A DNA stretch of 64,000 nt from Sarcomyxa edulis. Lineage: Eukaryota; Basidiomycota; Agaricomycetes; Agaricales; Mycenaceae. The notes below the pieces were generated by a model. It was not told the DNA's origin. It made no database searches and saw only the letters and a program-made list of their open reading frames with translations. Within the stretch, counting starts at the first letter, position 1, and each line of letters opens with the position of its first letter. Positions 12,163-24,248 of the stretch are shown here, one piece after another. The position numbers were made by a program, and so were the translations under genes. The stretch spans positions 2,108,001 to 2,172,000 of the forward strand of contig QUOL01000003.1 in assembly GCA_009761415.1 (NCBI GenBank), read 5' to 3'.

Positions 12163-13313
12163 TTATATGGGAGGGTAATTCCGACTGAGGGTTAACAGTG
12201 CTGCCGAGTCTGTAGGGTGGCGACGTATAGGGGGTGAACTGTAGAGAGTAGCCAAAGGCGCGAGATATCTGGAGCCACCGTCTGATAAGGGCCTAGGCAT
12301 ATATTCCCGAGGTGTAGTGGTCCGTACACCATGACTGGAAGAAAAGGAAGGTGACTCTGATGACGGGCTGGCTGGGAATTCCTTTATAAAGTCCTTAAAA
12401 CACAACTATGTCCAAAACAATCAAGATTTATACCTTTGGCGAATCAGATCTATCCACGCGGTGTTTTCCCTTGGCTGAACGTGCACTTTTATATCTTCCT
12501 GGAGGCAGTTCAAGTGACGCAAGTTCTGGGACATCATCGACGCATCTTAAGTGTTCCAGCGATTCCTCCGTAAAATATGTTACTTCCAGACAGGGCGCAT
12601 AATTAGAGTGTGCGGGAAATGGATGGGTCTCCACTCACTCAGATGCCATTTGCGCCGTCCTTTGGGCGTGTCGACGAAGACTGAATAAGTCTGTTTTATG
12701 AGTGTGTCCTGTGTATGACCGTAGCTGGGCTCAGGGCTCGTGGGCGAGCTGAAACCAGGCTGTAGACCATACGGCGACATATCATAAGACCAGTCTCAGA
12801 CTCACAATGGGCTTGGATATAGAGTTCTGTGCTTCCGTTCAGAAGATTTTTCGTGATAGAACAGGAAGTCCTGGGGATTGTGATGCCGTTGAGCAGTTAG
12901 CGCTAACGCAATCACCAAGACTGCACGTACATCTCGCGCTCGTGAAGGGCCCCATCGGATGCCTATGAGGTTAAAAAGATGAGTCTTTGCCGATCTGACC
13001 AGTATCGATGGGCGGTCGAACCGTCTGTCCACCGTTCTATAAGTAACTGATTGCAAGTATTTGATCAGTAAGGACGGCGGAGCCAATCAGAGAAAGCGAT
13101 CAGTACCCCTGTGACCTCGGCTTCTGGGCACCTTTCCTCCCACACATAGACGGATCCTGGTGTTATGAACCGTCTCTCATCAGCGTCCAACCGACGAGAA
13201 ATGATAGGTAATTTTTTCAGGTAAACTGCGTGGAAGATGAGGTGAGCGTCGCGGGGGGATCGCAGACGAAGACCCGTGCAGGTCGCTCTTTGTACGGGTG
13301 GAGGAATGTTCAT
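12163..13313 (-). CDS. WOPR-domain (Gti1/Pac2) transcription regulator
   Basis: WOPR-domain DNA-binding protein of the Wor1/Ryp1/Gti1/Pac2 family, regulators of morphological switching and development in fungi. Translation starts at 13313. The first WOPR half reads TCTGLRLRSPRDAHLIFHAV, then ITPGSVYVWEERCPEAEVTG. An intron joins this to LLIERWTDG, another to IRWGPSRARD and another to DFLFYHEKSSERKH. The second half has DTLIKQTYSVFVDTPKGRRK, then WHL spliced to ITYFTEESLEHL, which is the family hallmark (LIKQT.SV, KWHL.AY). The tail is Ser/Pro-rich and ends SRNYPPI. All joins keep frame with GT-AG borders, although the last intron would be only 40 nt. The gene is divergent from the J-domain gene across about 1 kb. 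Confidence 0.85.
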
Positions 13314-14308
13314 TGGGGTGAAAGCGGGATTAGTAGTCGATGATAAGATCCCACTTATATACTTTTGTGGTGGCCCTCACAGGGCGTGGTTTGTGATTCC
13401 ATTTGATCGATGTGGAAAGAACGTGACGCTGATAACAAAGGTCCAGGGAACACAACATGTCATGCACCAAAGGACCGAAAGCGAAGGAAGTCTGCTAAAT
13501 GGCTGATGGAGTGACGGCATGAGTCAACTATAGACGCTGGAGATATAGAGTTTGAGGGACTTCTTCAGTTGCCCATAAAGCTAAAAGAAAATTCTCGACT
13601 TGGAAGAAAGACTCTGACCGGCATGCTCCACTTCTGCATCCGTGCAGACAGCCCAGGTAGGTACCTTACAAGAAGGTTTAAGGCAGCCACCTCACGGATG
13701 GGACCTTAACGGGGACGTCGGCGAAGGTAAATGGGCTCCACACAAAGGGCTAGCAAAATGCAACGTCTGTAAGAGGTTAGAATTGTTGTTAGTGTAAGAC
13801 CGTACGTGACGTCGCATGCTCTCCATTCTGACAATTGGACGAACAATTCGTCGATGCGGCCAGCGTCTCGCAAAAAAAAATTCCTAAGCTAAACGAAAGT
13901 ATAGATTGAGTACGGCAGTAGAACGAGATGACCATGGACCCTTCAGCATACGATCAACGTTCGTGAGATGCAGAGATTGATATACACGCACCTTTCAAAG
14001 CCCAAAGGTTCAGATTTCAGGATCTTTCCTGATCTTTCGATCGACATTCAACGTTGTGCTGGTACTTACTAATGACAGTGGTCATCATATTCTGATGTTG
14101 GACCTCGTAACTTGGTCCCAGACACAAAGATAAGCCTGCGGTTTACTTTTGGTGCGTAATTCACGTCTTCTGAAATCACAAAGATCTCAACTTTCAAGAT
14201 GCTGAATAGTGAGTGCGAGACAGTTATCCCCGCCAAATCTCCGCGTTCGTACGCGCCACCACGTGCGAGTCTTTTCCCACTTCGGAAGCTCGAATTTCTC
14301 AGAAACAT
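13314..14308. promoter_or_regulatory. Divergent upstream region of the WOPR and J-domain genes
   Basis: About 1 kb without a recognised gene between two divergent start codons. It is long for this gene-dense window; WOPR master regulators often have extended promoters. No specific site can be named. Confidence 0.35.
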
Positions 14309-15037
14309 ATGCATGGAGTTCAGGCAGTTCGCAGGCATCTCTTTGGGTGTCGCTATGCATATCCTCGGAGGTTGAACCTACGATACAACTCGTCCTCCGC
14401 GGGTAAATTTCCCTATCCCAGGAATCCTCATCCCACACCTTATCAGATATTTCATCTGCCTTCAAATGCATCACAGGCCGACATAAAGACACGATGTGCG
14501 TTCAAACTCAATCTTACTGTTGGGCTCCCCTGAAAAAACTGTTCAGACTACGAGCTCGTCAAGATATACCACCCCGATACAGCGGACAAATATTTCAATG
14601 TCTCGCCGGAACTGGCTCACACTCGATTCCAATCTATTATCGGTGCATACGACGCGCTGCGTGGAAAGGCGCCGCTGTCTTCGACTACTTCTTCTCCCAA
14701 TGAAACTCGATATCCAAACGCCGCAGCTTGGAGAGCCCGACAGGCTAACAGACGGGACTTGTATTCGGGAGGTGACGATCGATGGAAAGATGGGATCATT
14801 ATAGCTGGGGTTGTAATAGTGAGCTATATCGCCCCTCTCTGTGTGCAATCTCTCACATGCATATTTGCTGCGTAGACTATTGGGCTATTTGTGCTTCAAA
14901 CAGCATCAACTCGACGGCGAGCCTTGGCAGAAGCTAGGACAGAATCGCGAACCCCGTGGCCAGAAGTCGACAAGATAGCGAGACAGCAGCGTGAGGAGCG
15001 GAGCTTGTCTGCTCCAGATGCAGACACCAAAAGGTAG
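14309..15037 (+). CDS. Mitochondrial J-domain (DnaJ/Hsp40) protein with one membrane helix, Jid1-like
   Basis: Hsp40 co-chaperone that would stimulate a mitochondrial Hsp70. The start at 14309 gives MHGVQAVRRHLFGCRYAYPR, an Arg-rich, acid-free presequence. The J domain follows: NPHPTPYQIFHLPSNASQAD, then IKTRY completed across the intron 14481-14531, then YELVKIYHPDTADKYF with the invariant HPD, and FQSIIGAYDALRG (helices II-IV). Downstream are AAWRARQAN and a helix GIIIAGVVI joined over an intron (GTGAGC to GCGTAG, about 14817-14875) to TIGLFVLQTAS, forming one membrane span. The basic tail ends DADTKR at 15037. Domain order (presequence, J domain, single span) resembles yeast Jid1; no zinc finger or G/F region is present. 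Confidence 0.8.
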
Positions 15038-18000
15038 AGTCCAAGTGGATACTCTGGGAAGGTGGCGCGCAAATTGTCCCACAAACAAGATTTCCTGTTG
15101 CACTGGATGGCCCGAACCTCTTGGTGGGAGTGCATCCGTCATATTGCATCACCAATCTTCGAAGGCAGGGCTTCTGCAGGCATGATTTCAAACCAACCTT
15201 TCACCATGTTGTTGAATATAGGGACATCTTTCTCTACTTCTCTGGCTGCCTGTATGGTAGAGTCAAAGGCGTGGCAGACAGGCAGGATAATTCGCGGGAT
15301 ATGTGATCCCGAACAGCCGCCTCGTAGGTGGCTACACGAATCTAATAATGGTTTACTTATCATTCCCTCAGGACGAGGCGCAGCCCCAGTCTCACCATCT
15401 TAGTTGTATCAGCCCAAAAGATTATCCAGTTGATCCCCGTCTATGCTTCGTCTTCCCCAAGCCTTTGACCGCGCGTCTGTCATCTCGAGAAAACCCGGAG
15501 CGGCCCCGAGTCGTGCCTCGTTTCGAAGCCACTCGTCACGCTCAACAATACTGCAGGCCCTGAAGCCTGAGAGCACATGGTCTAAAGCGAAACAGTCGTT
15601 GTTCATGCTTAGACACATTACCCGGACGCCGCGACAGGACACAAGAGCTTCTTGGTCGACGTCGCGCTCAACGACGACCAGGAACCATTGTGAACGATAC
15701 TAAAAGTTCTGCACCGTGTGAATACTGAAAAAGTAATCTTTGAGTGGTTTGAGACAGAATGTGGTCTCGATGCCCGAACCCCCTCCCAAGAATTCAAAGG
15801 GAGCGCCGAAAGGACGGGTTGTTTATCGATAACCACTACTTCAAACAACGTCTGACCGACTCTTACGAATATTAATTGACATTTATTCTTCCAGTTTCAA
15901 AGCTTCCAGAGCACTCTTTAGAGCTCTCGGGACGATCACCGTTCATTAATCTCTCTCCGGTTTCTTCATTCTCTTTGTGCCCGAAATACAACAGACCGAA
16001 TCTACTGAGTCAAAGCTTACTATACTTAGAGGGTGTACTCAATACATAAACATATATGTTAATTTTGATTTTACCTGCACACAAAGGGCTACGAGACGTG
16101 CTAATTGAAGCATCATGTTCTTTATTGCTTGGGGCACACGAATGAAGTAGTTCCAGTATAAGTTTCGGCAGTAACTATTGGCCCCAACAAGCAATAAATT
16201 CGAAGCAGCGAAGCCTTCGTATTGAGTACGTGATTTGCAACTTGCAAAACAGAATTTGACATTCGTGAGATTCTCAGTACAAGATTCAGTCACAATATAA
16301 GCATCGTTCGTAAGTGAGAATACCAAGGAGCTTGCCTATCATGGTAAAAGCTCTTTTCACCGGGCTCATAAGCTTTAAGGTTGATTGGCAGTGGACTTAG
16401 TCGTAGAAACTTGATGAGCCGCCTGGATTTCAAGGAGACGGCCGATTCAGAATACAGCCTTCGAGTCTGCGACAAACTGAATAAACTGGTTTTTTTTGAT
16501 CCGCTCACCATCTTGTAAGGACCATCCCATCATTTGTGCCAGTGCTGCCTACCACATCGGTCAAAACTCTGGCGCCCAACCGCGCCGGTCTATGGAGAAG
16601 GTTTGGTGGCAAGTTGGCAGGTGTGTTACTTTCCGTTTTTTCCCTCTCTAGCTGAAGATGGGGCCCGGGTGTAACATGTGCCGTTGTAAGGTTCATCGAG
16701 AGCTGGGGTGATGTTGCCGTAACCCGTTCACGTGTCGTCGGAATAGTGACCAATGGGCGAAGTGTTTTATTAGTTGCATTGCAATCGTTGTCGATGGCGA
16801 TTCCAGATAAAGTCAAATAGGCCACGATACGCAAGTCAAAGAAGATCAGATTTTGCATCGGATAAAATAGACGACGCAACCAATGAGTCCCAAGAAGGTT
16901 CATCAGTTGATTCCCTATTATGTTACTATAATCGCCTTCGATTTATCTAGCCGTAGCAACATTATAAGAGAATTCCACGCGGTCAAGGACGAGTAGTCAC
17001 TTACTAGCTGCCGACAACCCTAAAGCCTCCGCAGTCAGAACTTTGAACGCCGTGAACAACGGCATTTGTTACAATGCCGCTCAAAATTGGTGCGTATGAA
17101 AGAGTAGGAAGCCTATAGAAGATGATCGGACCGCTGTTCCTGATTCGCCGAGAACGATTAGGGGCCATTTTGAGCAAAATGTGGTGGATGACCGCTTACC
17201 ATGTTTGCACCAGACACGAGCAAATAATAGGCTATGTCCCACGTAGTAGAGCGAGGTAACCGAACAAGACAAGGGATAAGGTCACCAGACCAACGGCAAA
17301 AGATTGGAACAACTGCGTCAGTAGAACACGGGCATCGCCTTCAAGGACGATGAGTCAAAGCCAGACACCAAGAATAAATGAACCCTTGAGAAGAACAGGG
17401 GGTACGAGAAAGCCGAGAAACCGGAAGGACAGGAAGGACGGCAGATGGGGAGTCACGCGTCGTATATCAGAACGTGTACAGCGCGTCATCGAGATCAGCC
17501 GCTGACCTACCTGGATTCTCAATTCTTCCATGCCGAGATGATCAGAGAACCGTGGGCACTTTGTATCGTGAAGGCTGGAGCTGAAGCTTGACTCCCAGTT
17601 TACTTCCATGGGCCGTGCAAACGACCGCTCGCAGTGCATATGAAAGAAGAAGTTTTAGCGGCCTATCGAGAAGGGCATCTCGAGAAAAACCAGATCAATT
17701 GGTGTAGCGGCAAGTATCCTCTCTGGATCCCGGATTACCTGGTGTTGAGCTGTCACCGGTGTGGAGGTGCGTATTGTTTGGCCGATACAGAGCACATGCT
17801 TGTCTGAGACACAACGAAAATAAGGACCCATTTGTACGATCTAAGAATGTTGGTGCCTCGACACTCATTCGTAGAATCACTGATATGCCACTCACCTGGT
17901 CGGACATGCACATATTGCCGATTAATCTGTTTAGTCATAATATAAAATCAGATATCCCTGTGGCACGCGGAATCTGACATGCAGGTTTTAAATGAGTTTG

Positions 18001-18748
18001 GAACTGAGAAACCTCCCAATTATTGACGGGAGCATCAAGACACTGATGAGAATGCTCACGAACCTTCCCAGAAGGGATATATTATAAGGTCAAGGAACGA
18101 AGAAAATTTGGAGAATGGCCTGGCGGTTACATACGAAGATATTCCCCCGACTGACCGAGTCCGACCGACCCGGAATAGTGATTGTTTGGATCGATATTGC
18201 AGGATAAACAAGGCAACAGATCTGGAGTTCAAGCTCCAAGCTCCTCTTCTCGAGTCTCGGTGGCTCTCGATGTGCCAGATAACCTGATTCATTAGCTGCC
18301 ACAGCACTGACAGTCTAGAACTGCTTCCTCTCAGTCATCCTAAAGGATCTGCAGTTGCAGGTGCACCTACCCATGGGCCCGATGTATCTCCTGAAGTCAA
18401 AAAGGCAAGGCACTGTGCGCACTGTCACTTGACTGCCTTTGTTCCAACAGTAAGTTCGACGTGTTGACACCCGTCCTAGAAGACATCGTCCCCGGTCCGA
18501 TGCTCCTCAGTGCGCATGCTTGAAAATCTTATGAATGAAAACATCAGGGTAGGTTTTGGGGAGACATCGATCGGGAGGATGGACGTGAAGAACGGTGAGA
18601 TGTAGAACATTCAACCACAAAAGATCTAGATATTCCATCAAAAATCCTTGATCGGCGGAATATCGATTGCTTTGCCTTGTTTTCCAAGAGCTTCGATGAG
18701 AAAAAGTGTTGCCGAGTGCGGCTTCGACTATGCTTGTAGCTGACCAGC
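15038..18748. other. 3.7-kb gene-poor stretch
   Basis: No gene could be identified with confidence. On the minus strand near 17.1-17.6 kb, frames with GT-AG borders encode hydrophobic segments such as LFQSFAVGLVTLSLVLFGYL, and near 15.4-15.85 kb an acceptor TTTTAG leads into about 90 open codons with no known motif. These could be parts of fast-evolving or decayed genes. Bases 16030-16300 are AT-rich. The last part must hold the MED1 promoter. Confidence 0.4.
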
Positions 18749-21174
18749 ATGAACGCCTCAACGAAAGCTCAGACGCTTCTGTCGTCTATCCAGACACTTA
18801 GGGGGAAAATAAATGTCGACGATGCACTACCTGCTCGTGCCGCTCATCAATTCTCAACTTCATCCCAGGACTCTTGCGCTCTTCTGCAGGATCTCATTCA
18901 GACTACTCATGAACTTTCTCATTCGCTCAACTCTTACATGGCGAATCCAATCTCGAATCCAAAACTTGTATCTCTTCTTCGTCAACAATCTTCCATCTCT
19001 TCTTCACTCTATGCCGTTAGAATCCCGTTTCAATGTTTGGTGCTTTACACTGAATCACGCGTCAGGTGAATCGAAATACACATCAAATCATTGATGCGTT
19101 GCGCAAACGACCTTATACAAATTATGGCGAAGACGTCCCTTTGGATCGTGGAATCATCGTGGAATGGTGTATTGCACGTCTTGAGACATGGGCGAACTCC
19201 TTGGGAATGGAAACTTTCAAAGACGAGGGCCGTGAAGGGGGAATTTCAGTGGTCCTTGGTGGAAAGATCCTTGTCGTCGACGTCGACTTCTCTGTGGATC
19301 GCAAAGACGCACAAAATCCTGTTATTGGTGTCACCAGTGTCAAAACATCTTATGCAGTACCCAATAGTACGTCTGGATCGGCATCCACCACGGACGGTTC
19401 CGTGTCTTTAGATGGTCTTCTGGCATTCACTCTGCGTGGCTTTTGCCTCGAGGCGCAAAAGCCAGAGGACACTCAGGATCCTCGCGAGGCCGCGAGAATA
19501 GGTTCACTGGTACAGGAGCAATTGAAGTACCTTGTTATGCTCGACAAGTTGGCCGCCAGGATTGAAGATGGTGGGATCCGGTGGTTTGTTGATGTAGATG
19601 AACTTTGTGCAATTGCCGAAAACTTCTCAAAAACCGAGGCAGAGCTCGTTGCATCGTACGCTTTTCACTCGGTTCACTCAACCCGCATGTTCTGATACAA
19701 TCTGCCACAGATCACTGTCACTCACAAGCGCTTCGCTAGATGTTTTCCTTTTACGGTCACATGCATTGCCACTGCCATACTTGATCTCTCCGTCAATCAC
19801 TTTCTTGACTTACCTTTCTCCCCTTGCTTACCTTTCCCTTCTCCGCGCTTCTGCAAACTCTGGGACCGCTCAAGAACATAACTCTAATCTGCCTGACCTC
19901 GACATATCCATATCTACCCTTCGATCATATCTCTCGTCCCACCCCTGCCCTCGTGGAGCAACCATAGCGACCCTCCTGCTCTCCCCAATTGACCGTCCAC
20001 AAGGCTCCCATGAATCCATGTCGATGCCCGGTCTTGCGACCAGACCCACATTTCCTCTTGTACCAGACGGCGCTACTATAAATCACATATTCCCACAACT
20101 TACGGGCCCACTATCTGATCCGTCTAGCGGTCAATACGCCTGGATGCTCGATTTTACGCAAGGCGGGAAATATCGCGGTGTGGTCATGAGTCAGTCCAGA
20201 ATGCGAGATATAGAGCTCGTCGTCAATCCCTTGGGTGACATCGATCACATGAATTCTGTCGGAATGATGTCTTTTGGGACGGGTAGTTGGGTAGACCTTC
20301 TTGTGAATGAATTTCTTGTCTCATTATTTGCGAGCGTTCTGCTTACCTCGTTCCATAGATCAACCCATCAAGCCACTCATCTCCAGAACGTTACACTGCG
20401 ATATATGTATGTTGAAAGCAGAACCTCGCATCATCTGCTTCTCATCGACTAACTTCGGAACAGCGTTCTCCTACATCGGCTCATCCACCATTGCAGTTAC
20501 GCCTCTCGGCCCCAGAGGAACCTGGTTTCTTTCTAGAGAGGGTTCGTGTGCACACCATAAAAGAAGTCTGGGGAATATTAGAGGTGAGTCCTCGGTAGGA
20601 TTCGGTGTCAATCGAATCGACCATTGATCGAATATTGAACAGGTCGTGAGGGAACAGTGCTGGTTGAATGAAATATTGGACAGCTGCCACTGGAGTACCG
20701 AAGGCCTAACGATGGACGAAGACCGACTTCCACAGGACGATGAAGCGACGGAAGAAGACCTACAAGCTGCTCTGAACGGTAGGCTCTGCCATGTTTCACT
20801 TGTATGGTGCAGAACTCAAGCCTCATTCTTTTTACCCAGGTACCTTAATTCCCTGCAAAATCCCAGTCAGTGTATATCTTCCCTCCAGCAGCATATCCCA
20901 CGAGTCTCTATTTGACCCCGATGTCCTCACAATCCCTCATGCTGTGCCTCGCCGTCCTCGGATCGTTATGGCGTCCCCTGAGCGACCTCCGATATCAGGG
21001 TTGGTGGAGATCACCGTAACTTACGATGAAACGCAGCCTCGAGGTATAAGCGTGCAGATCAGCGGTGCAATGGGCACAGACCTGAAGACGGATACCTTGG
21101 AGGAGATCTGCAGGAGAGGGGGGACTTTGGGGTTGTCCGGGAGGGTTTGGGCAAATGCTCATGCTAATTCGTAA
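18749..21174 (+). CDS. MED1: Mediator complex subunit 1 (MED1)
   Basis: Subunit of the middle module of Mediator, which links activators to RNA polymerase II in the nucleus. The N-terminal helical part (from MNASTKAQTLLSSIQTLRGK) is spliced at about 19014-19067 to VNRNTHQIIDALRKRP. It leads into the MED1 core: VEWCIARLETWANSLGMETF, then VVLGGKILVVDVDFSVDRKD and VIGVTSVKTSYA, the family signature in which the factor is said to use its stored argument set. After further introns come DGATINHIFPQLTGP, GKYRGVVMSQ and an end with VEITVTYDETQPRGISVQIS. The estimated length is 650-700 residues, usual for fungal MED1. The exons between 20.3 and 20.9 kb are small and their borders are less certain. It converges on deaminase gene 1, with 147 bp between the stops. 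Confidence 0.8.
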
Positions 21175-21321
21175 AATGGGAAGTGGGAGTTCCAGGCGAG
21201 TATCCATTTAGTGAAAGACATGTTAGCTTGTTACTTATGGTGTATTGTATATGTACATTGATTTTTTAGAGGTACGAGTGACTTGATATCTATATGAGAG
21301 ATTACTGTAGGATAAGGAGGT

Positions 21322-22730
21322 TTACTTCAAGCAACGCGAAAGATCGCATCGAAGGTACTGAATAGACATATGTTTCATAGCGTCCAGGTCGTCATCAGAA
21401 TATCTGGTGCCGGAGGGCTCCATCGGCCCCACCAACGGTGCAGCCCATGGAAAACAAATCACGGGGACTTTGGACTCGGTCATTCCAGGCCCCCTGAAGC
21501 CAAATCTGGGTGGATGGAGGAATATGTGACTGGAGAAGGCATCAAGGTAATACTGACATCCGCGACAAGGTGTCTTTGACGTGCCAACGTAAGGAAATGG
21601 CTCGAACATCTGAGACCTCTTGTGATGTGCAAGAAGCACACACTCCGGATGAACATCCACGGTTCCGAAGTCAAGGGTGGTGTGATCTGCGTTGGCAGAC
21701 ACTTTTACACCAAGAGACTTGATGACTCGAACCAGTTTTTCCACCATGCGACCGTGGATGGCCGGCATTTCGCTATCACGGAAATGCATGCTTTGTAGAT
21801 GTGGAAAGAAGTTGTCAAAATGAGTGTCGAGTATGATATGACGCTGCATCGGAGGAACGGCTTCGATGACACAACCGCTATCGAGCAAAATAGAGAGACG
21901 GGACCCTGATTTCGCAATACGCATGAGAGTTAAGCAGTGCTCATGGATATAGAAGATCTTCTGCAAGTACTTGAAGAGAGAGAAACGCGAGGATTTGGCT
22001 GTAATAGCTTTAAATATATTGCTACAAGCTGGGGCTCGGAAAACGTACCTATCCCGTCCAGCTTCAAAAGAACGTTGAGCGAATCCTCTCCAGACCTCCA
22101 TTCATTGTACCACACTGCGACTTGTTCTACGAGCCAGTGAAGATCCCTCTCTGGGCGTTGCAACGAGAGCCTCTTGCGGACTACACGAAGATCATCCGCG
22201 AAGGAAAGCAGGCGGGCGAAATGGGTGCGCATCTTGGGGTACTTATATTGCAACGCGGGCACTGTAAAGAGAGGGACATACTCGGCGAGGAACGTGTCGC
22301 TATGCTTCAGCATACGCCGCTGTAGCTTCTCAATCGAGAACTTGGTGAGATGGATCTCGAGGTCTCGATTGAGTGACAGAGAAGAGGGTTTTTTCGTCGA
22401 GTTGCGCATACGTCGCATAAGAATAAGTGTGTCGTGCAAGTGATCGACGATACGGTGCAGAGAACCACCTGATTGCGAGACATACAGAGTCACGCATGCG
22501 GGAGCGACAGTGATCGAGAAAGCAACCCTCTGATTCCGAGCTTGGTGTACGCAGCATTCCGCAAGAGTATCCAAAATTTTCGAGATCTCTTTCTCACCGC
22601 GACTCGGAGAGAAAGACCACTTGTGTGGACGCACGTAAGAATGGGTGGGGCCGTTCAAATCATGATGGTCTGCGTAGACACAAGCAAGCCAGAGTTCCGG
22701 ATATATCCACGAGTATGGAACCCGCGACAT
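21322..22730 (-). CDS. OTT_1508-like deaminase family protein, copy 1
   Basis: Putative zinc-dependent deaminase of the cytidine-deaminase superfamily (OTT_1508-like family, expanded in fungi). Substrate is unknown; nucleic acid bases or nucleotides are the usual proposal. Two exons (22049-22730 and 21998-21322) give 452 residues; the 50-nt intron 21999-22048 has GTACGT and TTACAG ends. Near residue 344 is VDVHPECVLLAHHKR (His-x-Glu plus Cys), and about 30 residues later VGTSKTPCRGCQYYL (Cys-x2-Cys), together a complete zinc site and catalytic Glu. The N-terminal half is helical and of unknown function. The gene pairs divergently with copy 2 at 24249 and shares its intron position and order of motifs. 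Confidence 0.7.
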
Positions 22731-23040
22731 TGAGAATGGAGTGAATTTGATTGGAAGCTAGTGAAAGAGGTCTGGTTGCACCAAGGTTGCACAATGCACG
22801 GTGGGAATGAAGAATGATGCGGCGTGACTCGGAACTGCTAACAGTGACACTGGGCTCTCGATCGCACAAGTCGCTAGTAGTCAGATACAAGTCAGATCTA
22901 TGATGTTCTGTCGCGAGATGTGGCACGGTCAAAACTTAACGCAAGTTCAAGTTCTAGTTGCTGTTGCTGCAGTGTTGCTGCAGTACTATGCAACGTTGAT
23001 TCTTTGAATACTTACGAGTGACTCGGACTAGTGACTGATT

Positions 23041-23066
23041 CTGTCACTCTGTCACTCTGTCACTGT
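23041..23066. repeat. Short tandem repeat, TCACTCTG units
   Basis: About three imperfect copies of an 8-bp unit immediately before the left end of the inverted-repeat element. Confidence 0.7.
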
Positions 23067-23868
23067 CTAAGATAGGGCTCAGGCGCAAACCCGGTCATCA
23101 CGTGGACCGTGATTTTGTGTGACCATCCATATTTGGAACCCGCGCCTCCTTCGCGCCTTCGTGTACATTACGCGTTGTGAGACAATACATTCAATTTTAC
23201 AGTGTGGAGACTGGAGTTGACATGTCTATCCAGCTTGAGGGTGGTGCCCGAGGACAGTCAGGCGATGTGCAATGATGGTGGTAATTGTTAATAGTGTTCA
23301 GTGTTGACCTAACTCTTCCCAAGTTTGGGCTAGGGAATTCGAGGATAGGAACTCAGGAATAAAATATACAGCATCTGTAAAAGTCCCAAAATAAACCCGG
23401 ACTCTAAGAAGTGTTTCCAAATGCCTAAAAGAAGTGCATGCAAGTGAATTGATTGTTGGCATGGAATGACCCCAATTTGGACTACGGGCCTCATTTGATC
23501 ACCTATTTGTACTCCAGGATAGTCTACTGATATCACTTGAATGTTTCCATATTTTTCTCGAGGGGGCTGGGGCCAGGATTGAGCAGCAAAAGAGAAATCA
23601 AGACCGTCTTCGGAGTTCGCCGAGACGCTGCCGAATTTGGCGATGTCCACAGTAAATCGAATCAAACGCAGGATTGGGGTCGAATTCGACTGATCGAGCT
23701 CCGAGCGTCGATTCTAAAAGTTATTTAGAGGAGACGCTCGGAGCCCTTTTTTGCGAAAAAGACCTGCAGTTGTCTGGCCATTCGATTTAGTGCAATTTTG
23801 CACTTTGTCACGCTTTTGTCACCGATCACTCACGTGATGACTGGGTTTGCGCCTGAGCCCTATCTTAG
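23067..23868. mobile_element. 802-bp terminal-inverted-repeat element (MITE-like)
   Basis: The first 38 bp (23067-23104) and last 38 bp (23831-23868) are inverted copies matching at 37 of 38 positions, beginning CTAAGATAGGGCTCAGGCGC. Both outer ends contain TA, compatible with a TA target duplication as in Tc1/mariner-type elements, but the palindromic ends make the exact border ambiguous. No transposase is recognisable inside; the longest internal frame (minus strand, 23330-23665) matches nothing known to me. It lies exactly between the two deaminase genes. Confidence 0.75.
23698..23744. repeat. Perfect 12-bp stem hairpin inside the TIR element
   Basis: GCTCCGAGCGTC (23698-23709) pairs with GACGCTCGGAGC (23733-23744) over a 23-nt loop, and is followed by a T run. 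It could fold in RNA or DNA; function unknown. Confidence 0.65.
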
Positions 23869-24248
23869 GACTAAATATCTTGAAAGTTTCGACGTCTGAC
23901 AGATCTCCAGGACTCAGGACTCAGTACTCAGCGCGCCAGAACAGCGCGTCCAGCCACCTGGTTGAAGTCTATTATGTTTCTGATGCCTCAGGAGGAATAC
24001 TTAGGTGCATATGGTTTACATCGTTCCATGTCACTAAAGTTTGGAATCTTAGATCCGATACGTCCAGAAACATAGTTTGGACGATCATATTGTTGATAAG
24101 CCCATCGGATGCATCCCTGACAGACGCATTTCTTCTTTAAGTCTGGACAACTCTCTCGAAATTTGTTCTTAACCCCTGCTCCCATTACTCAACTGTTTTT
24201 TCAAATCCCTGATCACGCCAACCTCGACGGTCCATCGACATCGACTCT

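Noticed and set aside
15409..15848. Minus-strand gene with acceptor TTTTAG and about 90 codons
   Set aside because: No convincing upstream exon, start or family similarity.
23330..23665. 112-codon minus-strand frame inside the TIR element as a transposase
   Set aside because: No DDE/D or other transposase motif and too short; treated as non-autonomous element.
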